Shown piece after piece: positions 24,561 to 36,200 of a stretch of DNA of 64,000 nt. Below the pieces are notes generated by a model. The model was not told the DNA's origin. It worked only from the letters and a program-made list of their open reading frames with translations, and made no database searches. This DNA is from Blastobasis lacticolella (Eukaryota; Arthropoda; Insecta; Lepidoptera; Blastobasidae). The stretch spans positions 1,100,563 to 1,164,562 of the forward strand of contig LR990048.1 of assembly GCA_905147135.1 (NCBI GenBank). Direction: 5' to 3'. Both the position numbers and the translations under genes were made by a program. Positions within the stretch are counted from its first letter, which is position 1, and each line of letters starts with the position of its first letter.

Positions 24561-24756
24561 TCAAGGCTAACTTGACTTATATCTTGAATTATTTGATTGA
24601 TTGATTTCATCCAATTAATTAATGTTAATATATTTATTGGTATATTTTCATTAATTATAGGTCACCTACTTTACCTATGTGTTCGTATAAAATATTTTAG
24701 TTACATCCAGTTGATAAAAAAAGTCGTGCGTATGGAAAACGAATTGATTTCTGAAA
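24561..24756 (+). promoter_or_regulatory. Conserved 5' flank of gene B with TATA box
   Basis: About 200 bp upstream of the ATG align with the equivalent flanks of C and D. TATAAAA lies at 24686-24692, 71 bp before the ATG, followed by a possible initiator CCAGTTG near 24707. AATTGATTTCTGAAA immediately precedes the ATG in all three genes. Confidence 0.55.
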
Positions 24757-27700
24757 ATGGATATCAAACCATTGAAGGCAGTAATAATAATAGAGAATAT
24801 TTGTGCTGTGCACCGAGATATTCTTGCAAAAGGAACTTTCAGCAGAGGACTTATATTTAGCCATATAGTTGCTCATATAGCTCTGATTATTTGGAGCTTT
24901 CACTTTAAAAGTCACCATAGCGTTCCACAGATGCAAAATTTATTTAATTTTGTCTTGTGCTTGGATTCCTCTAGCATCATCTTATTGGCTTTGTACCATA
25001 GTAAGGAATTCAAAAAGGCTATCACAATATTTGGCTTAATCCATTCCTGTATAAGTAGTGATTTGGTGTATTTAAAACAACTGAACATATTGAAAAACGT
25101 CGTGATTTCATTTTCTGCTGTCATAATTGTATTTCGTATTGCTGGTGCGTTTGTAATGAATAATCATTTCTATGCAGATGTACCTTTTATTGAAATGTTC
25201 GCCTTATACTTATTTCACATAATTAACGTTGTTATGACACTGCGCTACCTTTTAGAGTTTTTATTTATAAATTATATTTTCAATATTGTGTCTCAACAAT
25301 TATACGCGATTGCAAGATCAATTCAAAGTTATATCAAAAGTGATCCTGGAGATTCCATTGTTGCTATGATCAAAATTTGGTGTGATACTTTTATAAATAT
25401 AAAAGAGTTAACCGGCCTACTAAATAAAGTATTCTATGAACAAGTACGTAAAGCAATCACAAAGTTATGTATCGCTTATTGTAATAAGTACTTTTAGTTA
25501 TGTATTTATGTTTTAATACTTGCAGATTACCATTATGGTCGGTACCATAACCTTTTTCTACATGACGATTGTTTATAATTTAATATACATGACTGTAAAG
25601 GTAAAGTGTAATTAATATATTGCTGTTTTAATTTAAATTTTTATAAAGGACAAACTATTTTTATTTTTATTTTACAGAGGAAGCTATCAGAGATTGAGTT
25701 TACAGTCTTGGTTGTCGTAATGCTAATAATGTTCCTGTGCCTGACCCTAATCACATCCGCGAGCCAGAATGTAAAGAATAGTTATCAGATGCTGAAGAGA
25801 TGTCTGGGAAAGCTATGTACGCGCTGTTGCAATGGTAAGTCTGGTCAGAAGTCTTATAATGAAATAAATGTTAAGAAGAAGATATAGTATATTCTTATCA
25901 TGGGTAATAACTTGATTCTATCCAACGTCGGACTATTCGTATTTGAAGATCCCTTCTCACAGATTATTTAGATCCCTTAAGCCTCCGAGGAGACGTTGGT
26001 GGTCTCTATGTGTATATACTCTACCGTCAGTACAACGGGGAACGAAGAACTGCTTAACTTTTTTTTTATGTCATACGGTAGGCAAACAGGCCACCACGCC
26101 TATAGACATTAGCATCATGACATTACCATGTGTATCGCCAATGCGATGCCCACCTCTATAACACGTTGCTCTGGCAGCAAATAGGCAAATGCTACTCCAC
26201 TGCCAAAGCCACGGTTCCCCAAATACCCACCCTACGGAGCACTGGAAACCTTACTCACCGGCAAAAACACAATACTATTTAAAAGAGTATTATTTAGCTG
26301 CGATATTCTGTAAGGTACTTCCCTAGTCGGGCGGCTCCAATTCGAACGAGATACCCGGTATGCCCTACCTCTATAACTTGATGTCACTGTCACTTTTCCG
26401 CCCCCGCACCCTCCGACAAAGAGATAGATTTCATCCACTCTATATAAATGCTTGGCAACTAACGTACCTACGTGCATCGCAAGCCATTTTATGGTTCCGA
26501 CGTCTTTCATTTGCACATTTTGCTTTCACATAAGTTCTTTAAAAAGCTTGTCTACAGGTACCTAAGTTCAGATATCTCGTATGACAGTGGCTGCTTTCTA
26601 GGAAATGTAACTGTTTAACTTGATGTCACCGTCACTTTCCGCCAACGCATCCTTCAATAATGGGATACATTTCATCCACACCGTCTAGATGCCTGTCATC
26701 CAACTTACGCACGGGCAACGCGTGTCTTTTTACCACGTGAATGCAATTTGTGGAATGAGCTCCCTTCAGAAATCTTTCTTTTGCAAATGAATTGCTCTCG
26801 GGGCCTCTTTTCTAATACCAGCAGGTTCAGACATATATTTCCCACGTATCCCTGAGGCTTACGCAACACGTGACCAAACTAGCTGGCGAGCCTCCTCGTT
26901 CTTGTCCGCGATATCCCTTACGCCAAGATTGCTACGGATGTATTCATTACGTACTCGATCGAGCCGTGTAACTCCGCACATCCAGCGCAGCATTTTCATT
27001 GCATTGGCGTGAAGTTCGCGAATGTGTTTCGTCAGCGCTGGCCATGTCTTGCAGCCATAGAGCATCAAAGGTCTAATTATACTATTGTACATAAGCCCTT
27101 TGAGTTTGACAGGGATTTTAGGGTCATAGACGACTGCCGTGAGTTCCCGCCGTTCCCGAGTTCTTTGACAGGCACGCCTACGTATACCTAAATACGCTCA
27201 TTTTAGCAAATGTTTTGGATGACGATGGCCGCTTTCCGTCAGGTCGACCATTCGTCCAACTGCCTCCCTAGGTATTGAAAAAACTGCAGATATAATAAAT
27301 GTACTAATCGTTCACCATTTATTGTCCTCTACCAACAAGTTCATAATTCTTTGTCAAAGGAATTTTGTTCTACGTTTTATAAGAGGTTATTTGTCCTTAT
27401 TTATCCTTGGCATTGTAATTCGCGTTACAATTTCAGTAAATGGCAAGATAAGAGACATCTAATTCAATATACAGGCTGACCTTAGCCTTTGGACAAATAA
27501 TGAATTCCTGTATAAGACTGCTACTTAGCATCATCATAAAATAGGTATTTCTTTAATTAGACACAAAAAACTAAAACTATTTTTTTAACAAATTAAATTG
27601 TAACTTAATCGGCAACAATTATAACAACTGTATCACGACAACATGAATGATTTAATCTAGAATGCGAATGAGAAACGAGTGACGTTATGTCTTACTTCAA

Positions 27701-28256
27701 ATTATTGTCAAATTACAATACAATTTTTTTATTTCATTTAATCGCTTACATCCCATGTATCGCTAATTTATTTTTATCAATTGGTCTCGCGACCCACTAT
27801 TGTGTCGCTGGGACGTGACAGGTTAAGCTGTCATTTGGCGTGTTTTTCCAAAGAGTTTCAATGTTAAGAGTACTCCCTAGACCATGCAACTACATACAGG
27901 CTGCTCCTGAGCGATGAATTTAAAATCGTTGATTATTCGGTAAATACTGGACTGATTGTTATTATATTTTGCAGTTTTGTTTTAAATATCCTACTCAACT
28001 AGTAGTATTCAACTTTGTCCAGAGCGTAAGGAAAACCTATATAAATAATCATTGGATATACGGAACATTTTTCAAAGGACTTATTTATGTTTTAGATGAA
28101 GCAGAGTACAGGGCGGTGAAGGACTGCTTCCGGCAGGTGACGGCGAGTCCGGTGTTCGTGCACTCTGCTGGCACCGGCCTGGCTTTCCTGCCCCAGTGCC
28201 TGTTTTTCGTCGTCTACTATGCCATCATGATCCTACAGATCAATAATGTTGTCTAA
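24757..28256 (+). CDS. Gustatory receptor B (four exons, intact)
   Basis: Exons 24757-25443, 25526-25600, 25678-25834 and 28096-28256 encode 359 residues; phases are 0, 0, 1. Donors are GTACGT, GTAAAG and GTAAGT; acceptors are TTGCAG, TTACAG and TTTTAG. Hydrophobic segments lie at about residues 31-50, 61-80, 113-134 and 144-179 (exon 1), 230-252 (exon 2), 260-282 (exon 3) and 335-355 (exon 4). The final helix ends YYAIMILQINNVV, the TYhhhhhQF position with Ile for Phe. Exon 3 ends in a Cys-rich KRCLGKLCTRCC stretch, expected intracellular. AATAAA lies at 28303. Intron 3 (2261 bp) holds repeat debris, including a reversed RTE fragment. Nearest paralogue is C. Predicted ligand-gated cation channel of taste neurons; ligand unknown. 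Confidence 0.9.
26055..26165. repeat. Dispersed poly-T-headed lepidopteran repeat
   Basis: A poly-T run followed by GTAGGCAAACAGGCCACCAC and GCCAATGCGATGCCCACC resembles a common lepidopteran dispersed repeat. A matching copy lies at 39096-39190, and a reversed relative near 49590-49650. Confidence 0.45.
26859..27092 (-). pseudogene. RTE reverse transcriptase C-terminal fragment in gene B intron 3
   Basis: The 77-residue frame carries MYNSIIRPLMLYGCKTWPA, MKMLRWMCGVTRLDRVRNEY and LGVRDIADKNEEARQ, the post-RT thumb region of RTE elements. No catalytic block is present. It lies antisense to the receptor and has no equivalent in the intron of C. Confidence 0.7.
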
Positions 28257-29929
28257 TATTTATAGTGTAATTCATAGTTTATAGTGTATTTATTGTCGTA
28301 ATAATAAATAATCAGTTGTTCTGTCGATGTCATTACAAAATTGGACTTACGTTACAACTTGCGACTTTGCAACTTACTACACAACAATAAGGGGGAAGCA
28401 AAATCATAACCAATATAAGAAATGTATACTGGATGCATAACACTTCCCTATTTCAATTCAAAGTAATACTTAGGTGATACTCAGACTCTGATGATGTAAT
28501 CGGGTAGTAATAAATAAAAAAAGTAAATAAGTAGATAAATTATTATTATAAGCATTATGTCTGAAGCTGCTACGGAAAATTTGATGCGAAGGGACAACTT
28601 AAGATGAACGAAATTAATGAAATAATAAAGCTATTTCACCAACCAATTTCATTAGACACTTGGATGCGTTTATTAGATATAAAGTATTTTAGTCTATTTT
28701 TATATTGTTATTCAAAGTTACATAAATGTCGATGAAAGTGGCAGACTCTAGCAAGGCAAAGGTCCATCACAAGGTATTTTGGGATAGTTTTCTAGAAATA
28801 AAGATACAGCCGGACAGATTGTTGCGATAATGAAAATGATATACAATAAAAATAGCAAACAATACAAGACTAGGATAAATTTGAGATAGTTAATGGGACC
28901 ACCAAATCTTTGGGTCATTTGTCAGAGCCACCACCACCCAAGGTCATATCTCGACCAACACCGACGAGGTGCAATAGGAACTCTTTTCATGTGGGCCCTC
29001 GTACAACTCCAAGGTGGAGCACAGCGACTATCACACAACCTTCTATGAACAGCTAGTTCCAGTTCTCGACTCTCGTTGATGGCACAAAATGTTCTTTACG
29101 GTCGCGCGCCGCGCCATATGACGTCATTACAATATTTTCAGCCATCGGCCAGGTGGCGGTCGACTATTCCGAGTCGATCGGCACATTGTTCGAGCTTCAT
29201 AAGAGTTGCACATTCTTGGCATTACAGAACTAAAATTTACCGGCTTATGCAGATCGGCACGCCCCGGCTTACCCGAGTTTGTTACGTGCGGCTGTGTCGA
29301 GCGGCTTTTTTACCATGTACCATCTACATAATTATATTGGATTTTACCGCCCGGCTCTGTTGATTTTTGCCGAACCGCTTATGATTAGCAACTCTAAGAT
29401 GAAGGTGGCTATGAATGTATTTAAACTTATTCTATCCACTTTTTTGTCTATTTTTTAATAGAGAAAGGGCAAGGAGACCAAAACCCATGCAGTCTCATAA
29501 GAAGAGAATCTTAATATTCTTCAAAATACGGAATCATATAAGCGAAATTTGTTTTATATCTGACTAATTTGTGTGGTATTTTTCCATTCCATGACGCTCT
29601 CCAGAAACTTTAACTATTCATGTCCTTGAATTTTTTAGAAAGGTGTACATGCTCAACTGTTCTGATGTAGTATTCTGTGTCAGAATTCGAATGTCGCCAA
29701 CAATGGGACATGATACAAAGGAATGTGACGGAATAAGAAACTAACATGTCCCTATTGTGAAATTAGAATAATGACGTTTCGGAAAAAGACCTAGCGCCCT
29801 CCTTCGTGGAATTATGATTCTTGTCAAATATGACAATATTTGACGTAGTAAACACTGACACCAAACAGTATAAACCGACTAATTCCACTACGAAGGCGGC
29901 TCATTAAGATTATACTCAATAGCGTCATG

Positions 29930-30200
29930 TTATATTTCCTCTATATAGTTTATTATTGCCAGTACAATAAATGTAGTTTACTCATTTTTCCGCAATCTGT
30001 CAAAGTAACCTTAGGTCGTGAAACCCCTATAGAAGTAAGTATATTAAGGCAAATGACAAGTTACCCAAATTTCAGTCTGGATTTCGTAGGTGTCGCAGGA
30101 CTATATCCACGCTTTTAAACGTGACAGATAATATCCTGGTTCTATAGGTACTATCTTGACTGCTCGCGAGCTTTCGATAGTATAACATACCACTATTGCT
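29930..30200 (+). pseudogene. Jockey-like RT scrap downstream of gene B
   Basis: One frame reads LPKFQSGFRRCRRTISTLL, RT block 2 of Jockey-group elements. Stops follow soon after. The neighbouring 63-codon frame at 29927-30118 is identical at 42742-42933 only because the region was duplicated recently. Confidence 0.5.
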
Positions 30201-30600
30201 GTCAAAATTGACGTACTATGAGGTAGATCATAACTCCATCTCGTGATTTACCAGTTATTTAGGTAACTATTACCATTCGTTGACAAAATTAAGCTACTAA
30301 CATGGTGAAAATAGTATTGATAGAGGTATGCCGAGATGGTTTAGGCACGTGGAGAGCTTGCGAAAGTTCTCTATAGAAGGAAATTACTGATCAAATAAAT
30401 GACCTTCTCCAAAACGTGTCAGGATTACCCCAATCGGCGCAAATGAGAAGATTTATGAATGTGGATGAGGCAAAATATGTCTGTCAGGATTGTAGCTTGT
30501 GGCACTCGATAGTTTCTACGAAATCGTAAATAATCAGTTAAAATATATTCAGATGAAACGTTGACCACTACAGCTTTTCTTTCTTAAATATTTTTTATAG

Positions 30601-30753
30601 GATGCAAAGTCTTGTGAAGAATTGCCTGCGGCAAGAGGCAACTAATTCTTAGTTTGACCGCTCCGCTGCGCCGCTGGGCATGCCGTTCCTGTTGCAGTGC
30701 CATTCTCCATATACTGCACCGTCATGATACTGCAGATTAACAATTTCGTCTAA
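30601..30753 (+). pseudogene. Decayed A-type receptor terminal exon after gene B
   Basis: After acceptor TTTTTTATAG, the sequence follows gene A exon 4 (TTGCCTGCGGCAAG, GCCGCTGGGCATGCCGTTCC, ATGATACTGCAGATTA) but has frameshifting deletions and stops. Upstream intron sequence (CAGGATTGTAGCTTG) and the downstream flank (TTTTGTTTAATTTGTTATT) also match gene A. It is the remnant of an A-like gene lacking exons 1-3. Confidence 0.8.
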
Positions 30754-30837
30754 CATTTTGTTTAATTTGTTATTAAATGTGTAATGTTCATCTAGAATAC
30801 TAAACACATAAACTTCTGTGAATTTTAAACAACAAAT

Positions 30838-32020
30838 ATATTACACTTTCACTACACATATTATCGGGTTTGTTACCACGGTTAGTATTGTTTTTACCTC
30901 GATATTTCGACGCAGTTGCATGCGTCATGGTCACGAGTTGACTGGTGCCGCTGTGTGAAGTCGCTCCTAAGGACAGACATATCGTTCCACCCTCTTTCGG
31001 ATTCGACGATTAACCTCACTTTGAACTCTCGAACCACTACCATTGTTACTCGCTTGATTCCCGCGACACACGAAACTCACTACGTCTTTACGCGAAACTG
31101 AAATCGAACTACTTTTACGATTGTATACATTTAACACTGGATTCCACGCACTGGACAGTTTAAACCCATCTTCACGATTAAAATTTTTTTTTTTGTATTT
31201 CGTTATTTCTATTGCCTCTCGCACTAGGCGTGGTATATAGTGACGTTCCGTCGACAGTACTTGGGGGTTATGTAACTCGATCCAATGATTCGTTTCGCTT
31301 TGAGTCAGGTGTTGTGCTATGGCCGACTTCTGTGCGTCGTTGTTCCTTACAGCTCTTATATGCTCCTTCATGCGGTCGACAATTGTTCGTTTTGTTTGAC
31401 CGATGTATGAGCTGCCACAACTGCAGTTCACTTTATAGACGCCTGGAGTTTGAAGAGGTAGGCAGTCCTTAGGCGAACGAAGCAGCTCTCTTATTTTGCT
31501 AAAGGGGGTAAAAACAGTTTTTATAGAATATTTCCCTAAGAATCTACCAATTTTATCAGTTACCCCTCTCACGTATGGCAAAAACGCTGGCTGTCGCTGT
31601 GCCTCCTCCTTTCTCATTTTTGGGGTGCGTTTAGGTTTGCAGGCTGTCACGCTGTACCCGTTACGTCTAAGAACAGCCGTCACATGCTCCAGCTCTTGTG
31701 AAAGATGGTTGACATCACATACATCGTAAGCTCTGTCTGTCAGTGATCTCACCACAGAATCTAGATGACGTGGGTGATGGTGAGAAGTCGCATGTAAATA
31801 CTTGTCTGTATGTGTTATTTTTCTGTGGACAGAGTGACCCAAATTTCCATCTACTTTAGCAATCACCAATACAACCAAGAACGCAAGCTTCCGTTGTTCT
31901 TCAACTTCCAAAGTAAACTTCATTTTTGGATGGATATTGTTTAAAAATACCAAATATTCTTTTACTCGTTCGTGCCTTCACCATGATCCAAGACTTGACA
32001 TATCAGGTAATTACAATTGT
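30838..32020 (-). mobile_element. 5'-truncated Penelope-like element with GIY-YIG endonuclease
   Basis: The minus-strand frame 30967-31953 shows the end of a Penelope-type RT (VDGNLGHSVHRKITHTDKYL, HHHPRHLDSVVRSL). A GIY-YIG nuclease follows: GVYKVNCSCGSSYIGQTKRT, then R and EH spacing, with a CxC pair. The element is flanked by AAACAACAAAT at 30827-30837 and 32021-32031, an 11-bp target-site duplication, so its truncated length is 1183 bp. The catalytic RT core is absent. The 130 bp after the stop hold the hairpin-plus-GAAA sequence typical of this group's ends. It inserted into the B-C spacer next to the decayed A-type exon. Confidence 0.85.
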
Positions 32021-32058
32021 AAACAACAAATTACAAATTGTATTACATTTCTAATATA

Positions 32059-32325
32059 ATCATCACAGCCCATAACAGTCCACTGCAAGACTTAGGACCT
32101 CACCCACGAAAGGGAAGGTTATTGCCATTATCTCCACGCTTGGCAAACGGGTTGGAGACTGCAGTGTTATAAAAATAACAATGGAAAAAGCTGCTGCTCA
32201 TTTTCCAGTTTACGGAAACTCACAAGAGACTCTAGATACCTGTTTTGTCTCGAAAACATAAGTCGCCTTATCACAATTGTAAGGGCTTGGTGCTATTCTA
32301 CTTTGCGTGATACTATACGGCCAAC
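32059..32325 (-). mobile_element. SINE with 10-bp target-site duplication
   Basis: The 267-bp body is flanked by TTCTAATATA at 32049-32058 and 32326-32335. The left end ATCATCACAGCCCATAACAG and internal CTCCACGCTTGGCAAACGGG match the family. Confidence 0.85.
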
Positions 32326-32335
32326 TTCTAATATA

Positions 32336-32740
32336 CGTCGAGATAAATCGTGGAAAATATTATATATTATTTAAATTGCACACATTGCAACCTGTAAAAC
32401 AGATCCAGGTGCGCTGGTGGTGGGCGCTGGCATATATAACACAGTCTTTGACTAGCACGGCTGCGAACGTGTTCGCATAACCCTGCTCAATTTGTCCAAA
32501 ATAAAGATTTGTATTTGTTGTATAAATAAAATTTTTACAAAAAATGTGAGGTTGGCTGGAATATATCTCTTTTAGTGGTAAGCTCGTCTTTGTACAATGT
32601 TTTATATTGATCTTTCATGTTTTTTGTGCAACAAAGTATATATGATAAGTAGGTACATGTTTTTTTATAAACAGTTCTATTTATTTATTCGCCAGTTAAT
32701 AAATTATTATCAAACTAATGGGCACTACACTACTTCTTTC
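32336..32740. other. AT-rich spacer upstream of gene C
   Basis: Nothing recognised. Confidence 0.4.
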
Positions 32741-32747
32741 AAATGAC

Positions 32748-32835
32748 ATCCTACCCCTACTCTATCCCTACCCCTGCGCCCGTTCACGTACCCTACACCC
32801 ACCCTACACCTACCCTACACCTACTTTACCCCTGC
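32748..32835. repeat. CCTAC-rich satellite upstream of gene C
   Basis: Runs of CCTACCCCTACTCTATCC and CCTACACCTAC-type units. The same block recurs at 43538-43650 upstream of gene D, and a related one at 35355-35580 in the TE nest. Confidence 0.7.
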
Positions 32836-32989
32836 CTACTTCTCTTTCTCGCTTATTCACCATTCCCTACCTATTGTTAAAAACCGCTTAAAATCCCGTT
32901 GCGTAGTTTAAAATATCTAAGCATACAAACATATACATAAGGACAAAGTGCGGAAAGCAACGTTGTTTTATGCTATGTATAGAACTGAA

Positions 32990-33206
32990 GGCTAACTTGA
33001 TATAACGTATAACGTTGAATTATTAGATTGATTGATTCCATCAAAATAATGAATGTTAAGATATTTATCGGTGTATTTTCATTATGTATGTGACTTAATT
33101 TATCTATATGTCCCATTTCTAGGAGTGTGTATAAAATATTTTAGTTACATCTAGTTGTTTAACATTGGTCGTGCGTGAGGTCAAGAAAACCAATTGATTT
33201 CTGAAA
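32990..33206 (+). promoter_or_regulatory. Conserved 5' flank of gene C with TATA box
   Basis: Aligns with the flanks of B and D. TATAAAA at 33130-33136 is 77 bp before the ATG. GTCGTGCGTGAGGTCAAG and AATTGATTTCTGAAA precede the start. Confidence 0.55.
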
Positions 33207-36200
33207 ATGGATATCAAACCATTGAAGGCAGTAATAAAAATAGAGAATATTTGGGCTGTGCATCGAGATATTCTAGTAAAAGGAACATTCAGCAGAATAC
33301 TTATATTTAGTCATATAGTTGCTCATATAGCTGTGATTATTTGGAGCTTTCAATTAAGAAGTCACTATAGCGTGCCACAGATGCACAACTTATATAATTT
33401 TGTCTTGTACTTGGAATCCTCTAGCATCATCTTATTGGCTTTATACCATAGTAAGGAATTCAAAAAGGCTATCACAATAATCGGCTTAATCCATTCCAGT
33501 ATAAGTAGTGATTTGGTGTATTTAAAACAACTGAACACATTGAAAAACGTTGTGATTTCATTTTCTGCTTTCATAATTGTATTTCGTATTGCTGGTGCAT
33601 TTGTGATGACCAATCTTTATTTAGTACCTTTTATTGAAACGTTCGCCTTATACTTATTTCACATAATTGACGTTGTTATGACACTGCGCTACCTTTTAGA
33701 GTTTTTATTTATAAATTGTATTTTCAATATTGTGTCTCAACAATTATATGCGATTGCAAGATCAATTCAAAGTTATATCAAAAGTGATCCTGGTAATTCC
33801 ATTATTGCTATGATCAAAATTTGGTGTGATACTTTTATGAATATAAAAGAGTTAACCGGCCTACTAAATAAAGTATTCTATGAACAAGTACGTAGAGCAA
33901 TCACAAAGTTACGTATCGCTTATTGTAATAAGTATTTTTAGTTATGTATTTATGTTTTAATACTTGCAGATTACCATTATGGTCGGTACCATAACCTTTT
34001 TCTACATGACGATTCTTTATAATTTAATATACATGACTGTAGAGGTAAAGTGTAATTAATATATTGCTGTTTAAATTTAAATTTTTATAAAGGACAAACT
34101 ATTTTTATTTTTATTTTACAGAGGAAGCTATCAGAGATTGAGTTTACAGTCTTGGTTGTCGTAATGCTAATAATGTTCCTGTGCCTGACCCTAATCACAT
34201 CCGCGAGCCAGAATGTAAAGAATAGTTATCAGATGCTGAAGAGATGTCTGGGAAAACTATGTACGCGCTGTTGCAATGGTAAGTCTGGTCAGAAGTCTTA
34301 TAATGAAATAAATGTTAAGAAGTAGATATAGTATAATCTTATTTATTTATTTTTTTATTTTTTTATTTAACAGTTTATTGTACACAATATAACAAATACA
34401 GAAAGTACAGATTACTTATGACACAACAGGCACTACTTATCTCTAAAAGAAATCTCTTCCAGTAGGCCTACAAAAGAGATATGTGAAAATTAAACGCAGA
34501 TAAGACGTGCACAATGACTATAATTATAATACTATAAATAAATACAAACATAAAATTCTATACTTACTATACTAATATACCATAAAAATAAAATAAACAT
34601 ATACCATAACAACTAATACAATATAACATAAAGGCATTGCGAATACTGAATTACATCTAGGCACACTGGGAAAGATAGTATTCTTTCACACGTTTTTTAA
34701 AAATATGTATTGACTGACTATCCCGCACTTCGTGTGGGAGAGAATTCCACAGCCGGGCTGCATGAACAGTGAAGGAATAGGAGAGGAAATCGGAACTGTG
34801 AGTAGGAATTGAAAGCGACAATCTTACGCTTGAGCGACAGGGCTTGTCTTGAGGACGGGAAAAGTGGAAACTGTCACGGAGGTATGAGGGAGCGAGTGGG
34901 CTATAAAGGACTTTGTATTTTCAAATCAAATCAAATCAAATCAAAATTTCTTTATTGATTAGGACATTAAATATCTCTTTCAATCGTCAAAAAGGAGGGG
35001 GGTAGGAAAGTAGGAAGGAAACACACAGTGACACGCTGACCGCCCTATGGCTGTAGATAAACGTATCCCTCGCCAACCACAACCGAACCGGGCTCGACAA
35101 TGCCAGACAGAGCCGGAACGCTATATTATATTATATACTCGTAGGTATGTCTAGTATAATTAAGAAAAACCACCTAAAACTACAGCAAGAGTAAGCCAGT
35201 CCACCAAGGCAGCACCCGTTCACGAGTATAACGCAGGGCCCTGCCATCGTCCAATTCAACCATATTTGAGGGAAAAGAGCGACCCGGCCCCCACGCCACC
35301 GCCAGACAGACTTTTAAGTGAGCGTGCATCACACATGCTGCATGTGATAGGTAGTTGCTCCCACCCTACTCTATCCTATCCCTACCCTATCGCTACCTTA
35401 CCCCTACCCTATCCTACCATTGCCTTAACCCTACCCTACCACTACCTTACCCCTACCCTACCACTATCTTACCCCGACCCTACCACTATCTTACCCCTAC
35501 CCCACCCTATACTACCTTACCGCTATCTTACTCCTACCCTACCCTACCCCTACTCTAACTACTACCCTACCCCTACCCTAGCGCAGACAGGAGACACCAT
35601 GTGTGGGAGAGGAAGAAAAATTAACGCCGCTTCCAAGGTGGTTCTCTGTGGGGGAAAGAAACGGCAAGAAACCCACAGAGCCTACGTTAATTCTTTTTTT
35701 TTTTAAACATGTCTTATGTACTAATACATTATTTGTCCTATATACTATCTTAAAAGTAAATACCTGTATAGAACAGCAGTTCAGTCCCATGGACTTTTGT
35801 CATTTACATATTCAGATATACTATAATAACTTTTTTGACATAATTTGTTTTTTATAGCGACTTTAAATTTATTCAATGGTAAATTCTGAATTTCTGTTGG
35901 AACCTTATTATAAAAGCGTACACATTGACCCATAAATGATTTGTGGACTTTGGCTAGACGACAAGCACTAGCAACAAGCTTATCTTTATTTCTCGTATTA
36001 ATATTATGAACATCACTATTCTTCTTAAATAAGTGTAAATTTTTATGAACATACATTAAATTCTCATATATATATTGTGACGGCATCGTCATTATATCAA
36101 TGTTCCTGAATTTATCTCTTAGTGAAGTTCTAGGTCTCAATTGATAAATCGCGTGAATAGCCCTTTTCTGCAATACAAATACATTGTGCCAGTCGGCAGC

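Larger units (their letters stand above)
25886..30753 (+). repeat. Segmental duplication, copy 1 (gene B intron 3 to downstream relic)
   Basis: From GATTCTATCCAACGTCGGAC in intron 3 through exon 4 and the 3' flank to the decayed A-type exon, this segment matches 38936-43509. Differences are mostly single bases plus a few insertions or deletions. A 560-bp piece with the RTE fragment is missing from copy 2. Confidence 0.85.

Noticed and set aside
35355..35580. CCCTAC repeats as interstitial telomere sequence
   Set aside because: Lepidopteran telomeres are TTAGG repeats; the units here are irregular and do not match.
35266..35706. 146-codon frame rich in Leu, Pro, Tyr
   Set aside because: Translation of the CCCTAC satellite, not a protein gene.
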